64,000 bases of DNA from Falsiroseomonas sp051859025 (GTDB taxonomy: Bacteria; Pseudomonadota; Alphaproteobacteria; Acetobacterales; Acetobacteraceae), in the NCBI RefSeq assembly GCF_051859025.1, contig NZ_JBHYGL010000017.1:13130-77129 (forward strand), given 5' to 3'. Under the pieces are notes generated by a model that did no database searches, was not told the origin of the DNA, and saw nothing but the letters and a program-made list of their open reading frames with translations. A program made the translations under genes and the position numbers. Of the stretch, positions 33,859 to 42,357 are shown one piece after another. Each line of letters begins with the position of its first letter. Within the stretch, counting starts at the first letter, position 1.

Positions 33859-34902
33859 ATGACCGCGCTCGCTCCCCGCCGCCTCATGCTCGCCGCGCTG
33901 CTGATGGCAGCACCTGCCGTCGCCCAGGCCCAGGCGCCGAACCGCGGGGAAGTCGCGGTCTATTCCGCCCGTCACTACGACACGGACCGCCGGCTGTATG
34001 ACGCCTTCACGCGGGAGACGGGCATCCGCGTCCGCCTGATCGAGGGCGATGCCGACCAGCTGGTGGAGCGCATCCGGACGGAGGGTGCGAACAGCCCGGC
34101 CGATGTCCTCATCACCGTCGATGCCGCGCGGCTGGCGCGGGCGAAGGATGCGGGCGTGACCCAGCCCGCCCGTTCCGCGGTGCTGGAGGAGCGCGTGCCG
34201 GCCGGGCTGCGGGATGCGGAGGGGCATTGGTTCGCCGTCTCCCAGCGCGCCCGCGTCATCATGTATGACAAGACCCGCGGCCTGCCGCAGGGCCTGACGC
34301 GCTACGAGGACCTGGCGAGCGAGCGTTTCCGCGGCCAGATCTGCGTGCGCGCCGCCAACCACCCCTACAATGTGAGCCTGGCGGCTTCGATCCTGGCGGC
34401 AGACGGCCAGGCGGCGACGGAAGCCTGGGCGCGCGGCGTGGCCGCCAATTTGGCCCGCCCGCCGCAGGGCGGCGACCGCGACCAGTTCCGCGCCATCCCG
34501 CCGGGCCAGTGCCAGCTGGCGATCGCCAATACCTATTACCTCGGCCAGATCGGCGCGTCGGAGAACCCGGCGGACAAGGCGCTGTTCGAACGGCTGGGCG
34601 TGATCTTCCCGAACCAGGGTGCGGGCGACCGGGGCGCGCATGTGAACATCTCCGGCGTCGCGCTGGTCCGCACCTCGCCCAACCGCGACAACGCCGTGCG
34701 CTTCATGGAATTCATGACGACGGCGGAGGCGCAGCGGATCTTCGCGCTGGGCAACATGGAATACCCGGTGGTGGCGGGCGTGCCGCTGCACCCCGCGCTG
34801 GTGGCGATGGGCGAGTTCCGGGCGGAGCCGGTGCATGCGACGCAATCCGCGGCCAATGCGGCCGAGGCGCTGCGGATCATGCAGCGGGCGGGCTGGCGCT
34901 GA
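33859..34902 (+). CDS. Fe(III) ABC transporter substrate-binding protein (FutA/FbpA-like)
   Basis: A 347-residue periplasmic iron-binding protein. Signal peptide MTALAPRRLMLAALLMAAPA to AQAQ, then VAVYSARHYDTDRRLYDAF, the start of type-2 periplasmic binding fold. The Fe-coordinating Tyr pair is present in ANTYYLGQIG. It is followed 35 bp later by bfd and bfr. The matching permease lies 3.3 kb away on the other strand and no ATPase gene is in the window. Probable Fur control from the box upstream. Confidence 0.92.
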   Translation: MTALAPRRLMLAALLMAAPAVAQAQAPNRGEVAVYSARHYDTDRRLYDAFTRETGIRVRLIEGDADQLVERIRTEGANSPADVLITVDAARLARAKDAGVTQPARSAVLEERVPAGLRDAEGHWFAVSQRARVIMYDKTRGLPQGLTRYEDLASERFRGQICVRAANHPYNVSLAASILAADGQAATEAWARGVAANLARPPQGGDRDQFRAIPPGQCQLAIANTYYLGQIGASENPADKALFERLGVIFPNQGAGDRGAHVNISGVALVRTSPNRDNAVRFMEFMTTAEAQRIFALGNMEYPVVAGVPLHPALVAMGEFRAEPVHATQSAANAAEALRIMQRAGWR

Positions 34903-34937
34903 GGCGGCGAGTCGACGGTTAACGGGAGGCCCGCGCC

Positions 34938-35114
34938 ATGGTCATCTGCCTTTGCAACGTGTTGACTCACCAGCAGATTGCCGCGGCAGTGGCGGCGGGG
35001 GCCGATCGTCCTCATGATGTATACGCCGCCTGCGGCTGCCAGGCCCAGTGCGGCTGCTGCACCCGGACCATCCTCGAGATGGTCCGGGCCGGGGCCACCT
35101 CCGCGTCGCGGTGA
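34938..35114 (+). CDS. bfd: Bacterioferritin-associated ferredoxin
   Basis: A 58-residue [2Fe-2S] protein that reduces Fe3+ stored in bacterioferritin and releases it. Cys4 and Cys6 (MVICLCNV) and Cys38 and Cys41 (QCGCC) match the cluster ligands of E. coli Bfd. The start has GGGAGG eight bases upstream. It sits 43 bp before bfr and in the same orientation, so the pair is an iron-storage/mobilisation unit. Confidence 0.95.
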   Translation: MVICLCNVLTHQQIAAAVAAGADRPHDVYAACGCQAQCGCCTRTILEMVRAGATSASR

Positions 35115-35157
35115 GGGCCCCGGGCCCCGCCACGCCACGCCGGAGAACCGACGCAAG

Positions 35158-35640
35158 ATGCGCGACCCCAAGGTCATCGAATACCTGAACGCCCAGCTGA
35201 CCAACGAGCTGACCGCGATCAACCAGTATTTCCTCCACAGCCGCACGCTGCGCCATTGGGGCGTCACGAAGCTGGCGCGGAAGGAATACGAGGAATCGAT
35301 CGAGGAGATGAAGCACGCGGACTGGCTGATCGAGCGCATCCTGTTCCTCGGCGGCCTGCCCAATGTGCAGCGGCTGAACCAGGTGCTGATCGGCCAGAAT
35401 GTGCAGGAGGTGCTGGAAGCCGACCTCAAGCTGGAGGAGAAGGCGCTGGTCGATCTGCGTGACGGCATCGCCCATGCCGAGAGCGTGCGCGACTATGTCA
35501 GCCGCGACCTGATGCTGAAGATCCTGGCGAATGAGGAGGAGCACGAGGATTTCCTCGACCGCCAGTTCGACCTCATCCGCCAGATCGGGATCGAGCGCTA
35601 CATCCTGCTGAACAGCGACGCGGCGCCCGACCAGGAATAG
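35158..35640 (+). CDS. bfr: Bacterioferritin
   Basis: A 160-residue 24-mer haem ferritin. Ferroxidase ligands are all in place (Glu17, Glu50, His53, Glu93, Glu126, His129, one position lower than E. coli numbering) and Met51 should ligate the haem. Stores Fe(III) in the cytoplasm; Bfd returns the iron. It starts with ATG at 35158 with a gap of 43 bp from bfd. Convergent with the broken MBL gene. Confidence 0.96.
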   Translation: MRDPKVIEYLNAQLTNELTAINQYFLHSRTLRHWGVTKLARKEYEESIEEMKHADWLIERILFLGGLPNVQRLNQVLIGQNVQEVLEADLKLEEKALVDLRDGIAHAESVRDYVSRDLMLKILANEEEHEDFLDRQFDLIRQIGIERYILLNSDAAPDQE

Positions 35641-35649
35641 GGGGGCGCC

Positions 35650-36618
35650 TTATCCCCACTGCCACGGCGTGGGGACGAAGGCGAAGCCCTGGCCCGATGC
35701 CTCCACATGGCCGAGGCCGGGCCAGGGGAAGTGGTATCCCAGCACCTGCAGCCGGTCCGTCGCCGCCATGTCCAGCGTGCGGCGGCGGGTGGCGCTGGCC
35801 TGGGCCGGGTCGCTGTCGAAGCCGAAGGGCCAGTCGGGGCGGGATAGCGCCAGCACGTGGTGGTTGGCGACATCGCCCAGCACCAGCAGGCGCTGGCCCT
35901 CGCTTTCCAGATGCTAGCCGACATGGCCGGGGGTGTGGCCCGGCGTCGGCACGGCGCGGATGCCCGGCGCCACTTCCGCATTCACGGCCATCATGGTGAA
36001 GCGGTCCCGCCGCGGCAGCAGCACGGCGCGGGTGCCCTGCACGAAGCTGCGGATCGGCTCGGCCTGGGATAGCAGCGCCTCATTCGTCCAGGTGTCGAAA
36101 TCGGTGGAGGACATGGCGTAGCGGGCATTCGGGAAGACGCTGGCGCCGGTGGCGTCCGCGATGCCCCAGGCGTGGTCGGGATGGGCATGGGTGAAGGCCA
36201 CCACATCCACCTCCGCCGGATCGATCCCCGCCGCCTTCAGCGATTCAACCAGGCGCCCGGTGCCGGGGCCGAAGACGGGCTGCGCACCGACGCCGGCATC
36301 CAGCAGGATCAGCTGGGCGCCGGTGTTCACGACCAGGCAGTTGATGGCGGTGGGCAGCCGATCCTCCGGCAGGAAGGCGCGACGCAGCGCGGCGCGCACT
36401 TCCGCCTCCGTCGCCACGCCGCCGCCGAAGGTGGGGTGGGGCGGGGCGAGGTTGATGGTGCCGTCGGAGACGACGGTGCATTCGAAGGCGCCGAGGCGGA
36501 AGCGGTACCAGCCCGCGACCTGCCCGCCGCGTGGCGGCGCTGCGGCCGCGGCAAGGCGCGGTGGCAGCAGGGCGGCGCCGAAGCCGGCGGCGAGGGTGGC
36601 GCGGCGGGTCGTCTTCAT
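35650..36618 (-). pseudogene. MBL-fold metallo-hydrolase interrupted by an in-frame TAG
   Basis: Exported (signal MKTTRRATLAAGFGAALLPP) MBL-fold hydrolase. The metal motif is THAHPDHAWG and further GHTPGHVG. At codon 235 (TAG complementing 35914-35916) the frame stops; reading on, the next codons give HLESEGQRLLVLGDVANHH and continue 88 codons in the same frame to a normal end at 35650, so the ancestral protein was 322 aa. The missing residue is probably Tyr (TAC/TAT). Likely a recent nonsense mutation or sequencing error; stop readthrough is possible. The ATG overlaps the GH3 stop by four bases, so it was an operon partner. Confidence 0.85.
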
Positions 36619-38147
36619 GGCGGTGGGCCTTCCTGGCGGGGGGTGAGCAGCAGGGCTGCTGCCGGGGCGAGAAGCGCGGCGGCCGCCGCGAAGCGCGCGG
36701 GGTCGGCAATGATGTGGGGCACCTTGTGCTGCCCGCCAAGCTGGCCGGTGGCGCGCATCCAGCCTTCGAACCGGCCCGGCGGCAGCAGCGTGACGCGGGG
36801 CGCCAGCATTTGGCCGTCCCGGCGGTGCGCGGCGTAGCCGGCATTGGCGCCCATCAGCCCCTGGTCCAGCAGGGTGGCCAGGGCCTCCGCCTGGCCGGTG
36901 GCTTCCAGCAGGAAGTGGTGGCGGCCCTGGGCGCCCCGGAATTCGGGGCCGCAGCACCATTCGGCGGGGACGATGCGCAGCGCCTCGCACGCCGCTTCCA
37001 GCGCCGCCACCACCTCATGCCCCTGCAGATGTTCCCCGAAGGCGGAGAGCGTCCAGGCGGTGCGGCCGGTGAGGAGGAGGCGGGGCGGGCTGCGGTCGAT
37101 GAAGCGGACGACATCGCCGATGATGTAGGCGTGCAGGCCCGATACCGTCGTCATCACCACGGCGTAGTCGATGCCGGTCTCGATCGTCGCGGCCCAGTGG
37201 CGGGTTGGGTTCGGGCGATCGAGTTCACCGAGCGGGACGAATTCGTAGAAGACGCCGCGGTCGAGGTTCAGGCGAAGCCCTTCCCCATCCCCGCGATCGG
37301 CGATGGCGATGAAGCCTTCGCTGGCGGCATACACCTCCCTCGTCATGCAGCCCGGCGGCAGGTAGGGCGCGATGCGGGCGCGATAGGGCGGCCAGGCGAC
37401 GCCGCCATGGATGAGGAGTTCGAGCCGCGGGAAGGGGGGCGCGCCAGGGGCCTCCGCCATGCGGTCCAGCAGCATCAGCAGCCAGGATGGCGTGCCGGAC
37501 AGCAGGCGGATGGCGGGGCGCGGCGTGGTCATGGCGAGCGCCGCGATCTTGCTGTCCCAGTCCGGCATCAGTGCCAGGCGTTCCGGCGGCCAGAGCCAGG
37601 GGCGGATCGCCAGCGGTGCCTCATGCGCCACGATGCCGGAGAGGTCCCCGGCGCGGACGCCGGGGCCGATGAGGTCGAGCGCGGTGGACCCGCCCAGCAT
37701 CAGCGCCCGGCCATCGAGGGGCCGGCTGGCGGGGTGGTGGTGCAGGTGCCAGGCGAGGATGTCGAAGGTCGCGCCGCGATTGGCGCGCATCATGGCGGCG
37801 GAGACCGGCAGGCGCTTGGTGCGGCCCGCCGTGGTGCCGGATGACAGCGCGATATAGGGCATCCGCCCGGGCCAGGTGATGTCCCGCAGGATCGGGTAGT
37901 CCTGCTTCCACCATTCCTCCCAGAAGGCCTCGTAGCGGCGCAGCGGCACGCGGGCCTGGAAGGATGCGACATCGCGGATCGTGGCGAAGCCATGGGCGCG
38001 GCCGAAGCGCGTTTCCCGGGCCCGCGCCAGCAGGCGCAGCAGCAGGTCCTGCTGGGTGGCGGCGGGATCGATCCGGGCCAGGGAAGCGATGCGGCGGCGG
38101 GACCAGGCGCGGATGAGGGGCGTTCCGTCCAGCATCAGGGGCGGCAC
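36615..38147 (-). CDS. GH3-family acyl-adenylating enzyme
   Basis: A 510-residue protein of the GH3/JAR1-type acyl acid-amido synthetase family. ATP-binding motif YIALSSGTTAGRTKRLPVS, further LMLGGSTALDL, YAASEGFIAI and the hinge TVSGLHAYIIGDVVRF. Such enzymes adenylate a carboxylate and condense it with an amino acid; bacterial members have undefined substrates. It leads into the MBL gene with four-base overlap. The MBL gene being broken may leave this enzyme without its partner. Confidence 0.9.
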   Translation of the reverse strand: MPPLMLDGTPLIRAWSRRRIASLARIDPAATQQDLLLRLLARARETRFGRAHGFATIRDVASFQARVPLRRYEAFWEEWWKQDYPILRDITWPGRMPYIALSSGTTAGRTKRLPVSAAMMRANRGATFDILAWHLHHHPASRPLDGRALMLGGSTALDLIGPGVRAGDLSGIVAHEAPLAIRPWLWPPERLALMPDWDSKIAALAMTTPRPAIRLLSGTPSWLLMLLDRMAEAPGAPPFPRLELLIHGGVAWPPYRARIAPYLPPGCMTREVYAASEGFIAIADRGDGEGLRLNLDRGVFYEFVPLGELDRPNPTRHWAATIETGIDYAVVMTTVSGLHAYIIGDVVRFIDRSPPRLLLTGRTAWTLSAFGEHLQGHEVVAALEAACEALRIVPAEWCCGPEFRGAQGRHHFLLEATGQAEALATLLDQGLMGANAGYAAHRRDGQMLAPRVTLLPPGRFEGWMRATGQLGGQHKVPHIIADPARFAAAAALLAPAAALLLTPRQEGPPP

Positions 38148-38226
38148 CCGGGTAGTATACTTCCCATCCTGGGAAGATGGCAGCTTCGCGGCTTTCGTCC
38201 AGCCCGCGCTTCCTCAAGATCGGGCG

Positions 38227-39966
38227 TCAGCCCTTCCGCATGCCCCGCACCAGGGCGATCACGGGCAGCAGGCCCACCACGACGATCAGCAGCGCGCTGG
38301 TCGAAGCCTCCGCCAGGCGTTCGTCGGAGGCCAGCGAATGGACGCGCACCGCCAGCGTGTCGAAATCGAAGGGCCGGACGATGAGGGTGGCCGGCAGTTC
38401 CTTCATCGTGTCCACGAAGACCAGCACGCCCGCGGTGAGGAGCGCGCCGCGGGCCAGTGGCAACTCCACCTCCCGCACCGCCTGGCCGGGGCGGCGGCCG
38501 AGCACGCGGGCGGCGGCGAAGAGGCTGGGCTTCACCCGCGTCAGCCCCGATTCGACGGCGGCAAGCGCGACGCCGAGGAAGCGGACCAGATAGGCGAAGA
38601 CCAGCGCCGCCATGGTGCCGGACAGCAGCAGGCCGGTGGAGATGCCGAAGCGCGCGCGCATCCAGGCATCCACCGCATTGTCGAACAGCGCGAAGGGCAC
38701 CAGCGTGCCGACCGCGATGACGGAACCCGGCAGCGCATAGCCGAGGGAGGCCAGCCGGTTCGCCGCGCCCCGCAGGCGGGAGGGATGCAGCCGGTTGCCC
38801 CAGGCCAGCAGCGCGCCCAGCGCGACCGCGATCACGGCCGTGACGGAGGCGAGCGTCAGGCTGTTCAGCGCGAAGGGCAGGGTGCGGCGGGCATCGAGGG
38901 GGTCGCCGGATTGCAGCATCAGCGCCAGCAGCGTGCCGCCAGGGATGACGAAGCCCAGCAGGACCGGCGTGGCGCAGGCGATGATGGCGGCGGCCTGCTT
39001 CCAGCCGCGCAGCACCACGGGGCGCAGCGGCGGGTTCCGCGTGGTGGTGGGGTGGTAGCGTCGGCCACCGCGGGACAGGCGTTCCAGCAGCAGCAGCAGC
39101 GCCACCACGCCCATCAGGCAGGCCGCCAGCTGCGCCGCCGCCGGGCGGTCCCCCTGGCCGAACCAGGCGTCGTAGATGCCGGTGGTGAAGGTGCGGACGG
39201 CGAAGTGCTGCACCGTGCCGAAATCGGCCAGCACCTCCATCAGCACCAGCGCCACGCCGGCGGCGATGGCCGGGCGCGCCATCGGCAGCGCCACATGCAG
39301 GAAGGTGCGGGGCAGGCCATGGCCCAGCGTGCGGCTGGCTTCCAGCAGGCAGACGCTCTGCTGCAGGAACGCATTGCGGCACAGCAGATAGACATAGGGG
39401 TAGAGCACGGCTGCAAGCATCAGCGCCGCGCCCGGCAGGCTGCGGATCTCGGGGAACCAGTACTGGCCCCAGCGCAGGCCGGTGGCGGCGCGGATCGCTT
39501 CCTGCACCGGGCCTGCCACGTCCAGCAGCCAGACATAGGCGTAGCCGCAGACATAGGCCGGCATGGCCATGGGCAGCAGCAGCGCCACTTCCAGGAAGCC
39601 CCGGCCGCGGAAGGCGCAGGTGGAGACGAGCCAGGCGGAGATCGCGCCCATGCAGGCCGCCATCACGCCCACCAGCACGGAGAGCAGCACGGAATTGACC
39701 AGCAGTTCCGCCAGCATGGTGCGGAGGATATGCGCCCAGGCCTGCCCCCCGGGCGTGGAGAAGACGGCCGCGGAGAAGACGGGCGTGGCGGCGGTGAGGA
39801 GGACGGAGGCCAGCGGCGCGGTGATGAGCACGGCCACCAGCACCGCCGCCCAGGCCCAGAAGGGCGCGGCGCGGCGGCGGCGCGGGGCCGCGGGCGCGCG
39901 TGGCGGCCCCGCGGGTTCCGCGCCGCCCAGCCGGCCGGACAAGCCGCCTGACATGCCGCCTGACAT
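38227..39966 (-). CDS. Iron-type ABC transporter permease (FbpB/FutB-like, fused halves)
   Basis: A roughly 579-residue protein with two BPD_transp_1 domains (about 12 membrane segments). The EAA loops are visible twice: EASRTLGHGLPRTFLHVALP and AARVLGRRPGQAVREVELPL. This double-domain layout is that of Fe(III) permeases such as FbpB/SfuB. It is the natural partner of the binding protein at 33859 but lies on the other strand, and no ATPase gene was found. The start at 39966 (MSGGMSGG) is chosen; an upstream ATG at 40008 is possible. Confidence 0.9.
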   Translation of the reverse strand: MSGGMSGGLSGRLGGAEPAGPPRAPAAPRRRRAAPFWAWAAVLVAVLITAPLASVLLTAATPVFSAAVFSTPGGQAWAHILRTMLAELLVNSVLLSVLVGVMAACMGAISAWLVSTCAFRGRGFLEVALLLPMAMPAYVCGYAYVWLLDVAGPVQEAIRAATGLRWGQYWFPEIRSLPGAALMLAAVLYPYVYLLCRNAFLQQSVCLLEASRTLGHGLPRTFLHVALPMARPAIAAGVALVLMEVLADFGTVQHFAVRTFTTGIYDAWFGQGDRPAAAQLAACLMGVVALLLLLERLSRGGRRYHPTTTRNPPLRPVVLRGWKQAAAIIACATPVLLGFVIPGGTLLALMLQSGDPLDARRTLPFALNSLTLASVTAVIAVALGALLAWGNRLHPSRLRGAANRLASLGYALPGSVIAVGTLVPFALFDNAVDAWMRARFGISTGLLLSGTMAALVFAYLVRFLGVALAAVESGLTRVKPSLFAAARVLGRRPGQAVREVELPLARGALLTAGVLVFVDTMKELPATLIVRPFDFDTLAVRVHSLASDERLAEASTSALLIVVVGLLPVIALVRGMRKG

Positions 39967-39977
39967 GGGGAGGGGTG

Positions 39978-40625
39978 CTACTCCGCCGCCTTCTTCCGCG
40001 CGGCCCATTCCGCCGGCGTGATGCGGGGGATTTCCACCCGGTCCCGCGTGGTGGAATACCAGCCGCGGCCATGCATGCGGCCCACGAGGTCCAGCTTCGG
40101 CGTGTCGATATAGGCGCGCTCGGCGTTCATCACCGCCTCATCCGCCACATGCATCGACTTAACCTCCCCCATCACCATGGTGTGGACGCCGACGGGGATC
40201 GTCTTCCACAGCGTGCATTCCATGGCGACCGGGCTTTCCGCGATGCGCGGCGTGCCGATCTTCGTGGAGGCGATGGTGGTGAGGCCGGCCTCCGCCAGTT
40301 CATCGACCTCCGGCGAGAAGTCGGCGGCGGTGATGACCATGCGTTCCGCCAGGTCGAAGGGCACCATCGACAGGGTGAATTCGCCGGTGGCCTGGATGTT
40401 GGAGAGCGTGTCCTTGGCCGAGCCCTCCGGCCGCGGGCCGACCGAAATGGCGACGACGGCCGGATCCTCGCCGAACACGTTGAAGAAGGAATAGGGCGCG
40501 GCGTTCAGCACGCCGGCGGCATCGCGGGTGACGACCCAGGCGATCGGCCGCGGGACGACGCAGGAGACGAGCAGCTTGTAGCGGTTGCCATGCGGCATCG
40601 CATCGAAGTCGAAGATCATGGACAT
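39978..40625 (-). CDS. Flavin reductase family protein
   Basis: A 215-residue FMN-binding split-barrel protein: RPIAWVVTRDAAGVLNAAPYSFFNVFGEDPAVVAISV and DTLSNIQATGEFTLSMV match the flavin reductase-like group that supplies reduced flavin to oxygenases or acts on its own. The start is clear. It precedes the permease on the same strand but with unrelated function. No partner oxygenase of the flavin type is adjacent; the Rieske oxygenase at 48.8-50.1 kb needs a different reductase. Confidence 0.88.
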   Translation of the reverse strand: MSMIFDFDAMPHGNRYKLLVSCVVPRPIAWVVTRDAAGVLNAAPYSFFNVFGEDPAVVAISVGPRPEGSAKDTLSNIQATGEFTLSMVPFDLAERMVITAADFSPEVDELAEAGLTTIASTKIGTPRIAESPVAMECTLWKTIPVGVHTMVMGEVKSMHVADEAVMNAERAYIDTPKLDLVGRMHGRGWYSTTRDRVEIPRITPAEWAARKKAAE

Positions 40626-40739
40626 GTCCCGGTTGCCGTGCGCGGCGGTGTGGCGCGGGGAAACTGACGCCGGGCGCGATGGCTGTCGAGGGGCGGCGAT
40701 GCCTCGGGCATCCCATCCCCTGAGACCGGGCGGACGCGG

Positions 40740-41102
40740 CTAGGCCTGCATTCGATGGCGGGGCGCCGGCATGAGGGAGCGGATCTCCGCCTCGGCCACC
40801 ACCTCCGCCGAATCGGCCAGGGCGGCGGTCAGCGGCAGGCCCATGGCGCGTGCGGTGCGGCCGAGCGCCATGCTGCATGCCTTGAGCGATTCGAGGGACA
40901 GCATCCGGTTGGCGAAATTCAGATCCTGGGTCGCGCTGGCGGGGTCGACCAGGTCGAACACATAGGTCCGGCTGCCATCATCATTGCGGGTGACGAGGGG
41001 GGTCTGCCGAAGCAGGGCGTGCAGGAGTTCAAGGTCCGGCGTGGTGTCCAGGCCGCCTTCGCGTTCCTGGACGAACAGGGTGATCCGAGCCGCCTTTCTC
41101 AT
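40740..41102 (-). CDS. Small protein of unknown function
   Basis: About 120 residues with no recognised family. It reads MRKAARITLFVQEREGGLDT and onward, mostly helical and soluble, without signal peptide. The ATG at 41102 was chosen as the first Met after the regulatory region; an upstream Met at 41180 lies in the operator-like region and is unlikely. It may be controlled by the palindromes just upstream. Confidence 0.55.
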   Translation of the reverse strand: MRKAARITLFVQEREGGLDTTPDLELLHALLRQTPLVTRNDDGSRTYVFDLVDPASATQDLNFANRMLSLESLKACSMALGRTARAMGLPLTAALADSAEVVAEAEIRSLMPAPRHRMQA

Positions 41103-41188
41103 CCCATCACGACCCGCCTTGGGGGGCGGGTCCCCCTGGTTCGAACACCCCATGGGTGACCGGATGGCCACCACGGGCACGGTAAATT

Positions 41189-41246
41189 TGATTGACTATA
41201 TGCAACTAAAGATAGTTGGGCGCTACCGGCCGGTGAAAGTCAATCA
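41189..41246. promoter_or_regulatory. Operator-like inverted repeats (MarR-type look)
   Basis: An AT-rich patch in GC-rich DNA holding two nested palindromes: CAACTA (41203-41208) with TAGTTG (41213-41218), and TGATTGACT (41189-41197) with AGTCAATCA (41238-41246). ATGCAAC also occurs twice (41200-41206 and 41250-41256). The CAACTA/TAGTTG form is typical of MarR-family operators. It lies 87-144 bp upstream of the small gene at 40740-41102 and downstream of the dehydrogenase gene. The regulator is not identified. Confidence 0.55.
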
Positions 41247-41269
41247 TTCAATGCAACCAAAAAACCGGA

Positions 41270-42247
41270 TCAGCGCAACGCATCCGGCGCGGCTGTCCCG
41301 CGCAACAGTACGGCGTCCAGGTTATCCAGCGCTCGGTGGCCCATGGCGTTTCTCGTTTCTTCCGTGGCACTTCCAAGATGCGGGAGGAGGGCAATGTTAT
41401 TGAGCCCGAAATAGCCTTCGTGGACGGCAGGCTCCCCGTCATAGACATCGAGGCCCGCCGCCCGGATATGGCCAGATGACAGCGCCGTAACAAGGGCTGC
41501 GTCGTCCACCGTGCCGCCGCGGCCGGTATTGACGACGATGGCGCCCGGCTTCAGCCAGGACAGGCGTTCGGCGTTCAGCCATTTCCGCGTCGCCTCGCCG
41601 CCCGGGATGTGCATGGACAGCACGTCGATGGCGCCGAGGAAGCTCTTCGCATCGGCGTGGAAGATCGCGCCCTGTTCCAGTTCCGGCGCCACCCGGTTGC
41701 GGTTGTGGTAGTGGATTTCCATCCGCATCCCCCGCGCCATGGCGGCCAGTTCCTGCCCGATGCGGCCATAGCCCGCGATGCCGAGTTTCTTGCCTTCCAG
41801 CGTCACGCCCATGAGTTGCGTCGGCGCCCAGCCCGTCCAGGCGCGGGCGCGCACCAGGCGTTCGCCTTCACCGGCGCGGCGGGCGGCCATGAGCATCAGC
41901 GTGAAGGCGCATTCGGCGGTGGCGAAGGATAGCACCCCCGGCGTGTTCGCCACCGTGATGCCGCGGGCGGCGGCGGCGGGCAGGGAGAGGTGGTCCGTGC
42001 CGACGGAGAAGGTGGCGATGATCTTCACCGAGGCGGGCAGCGCCTCGATCGTCGCGGCTGCCATCGGGTCCCCGGCCGCGCAGAGGATGCCGGCGGCGCC
42101 GCATTCGGCCGCCCGGCGGGCGATTTCCGCGCCGTCGCGGGACCAGGGATCGTCGCTGCTGTTCAGGCGGGCGTCATAGTCCCGCGCGGCGCGGGCCTCG
42201 ATCGCGTCGGGCAGCTTGCGGGTCAGCAGCAGGATGGGCTTGGGCAT
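41270..42247 (-). CDS. D-isomer 2-hydroxyacid dehydrogenase (glyoxylate/hydroxypyruvate reductase type)
   Basis: About 325 residues. NAD-binding motif LGIAGYGRIGQELAAMARG; catalytic Arg in NTGRGGTVDDAAL and His in LLPHLGSATEETR, with the Glu between. Acts on D-2-hydroxyacids such as glyoxylate/glycerate (GyaR-like), inferred from family. The start at 42247 (M6, MPKPILLL) was preferred to M1. Divergent from the SDR gene with about 110 bp between. Confidence 0.9.
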   Translation of the reverse strand: MPKPILLLTRKLPDAIEARAARDYDARLNSSDDPWSRDGAEIARRAAECGAAGILCAAGDPMAAATIEALPASVKIIATFSVGTDHLSLPAAAARGITVANTPGVLSFATAECAFTLMLMAARRAGEGERLVRARAWTGWAPTQLMGVTLEGKKLGIAGYGRIGQELAAMARGMRMEIHYHNRNRVAPELEQGAIFHADAKSFLGAIDVLSMHIPGGEATRKWLNAERLSWLKPGAIVVNTGRGGTVDDAALVTALSSGHIRAAGLDVYDGEPAVHEGYFGLNNIALLPHLGSATEETRNAMGHRALDNLDAVLLRGTAAPDALR

Positions 42248-42357
42248 CGGGCGTTCCCTCATCGGCGTTGCAGCAGCGTTAGCAGACCGTGCCCGGCTTG
42301 CCAGCAGGACGGCATGGCGGCAGGGTCCGGCGCATTCTGCCGGAAGGGAATCACGCC

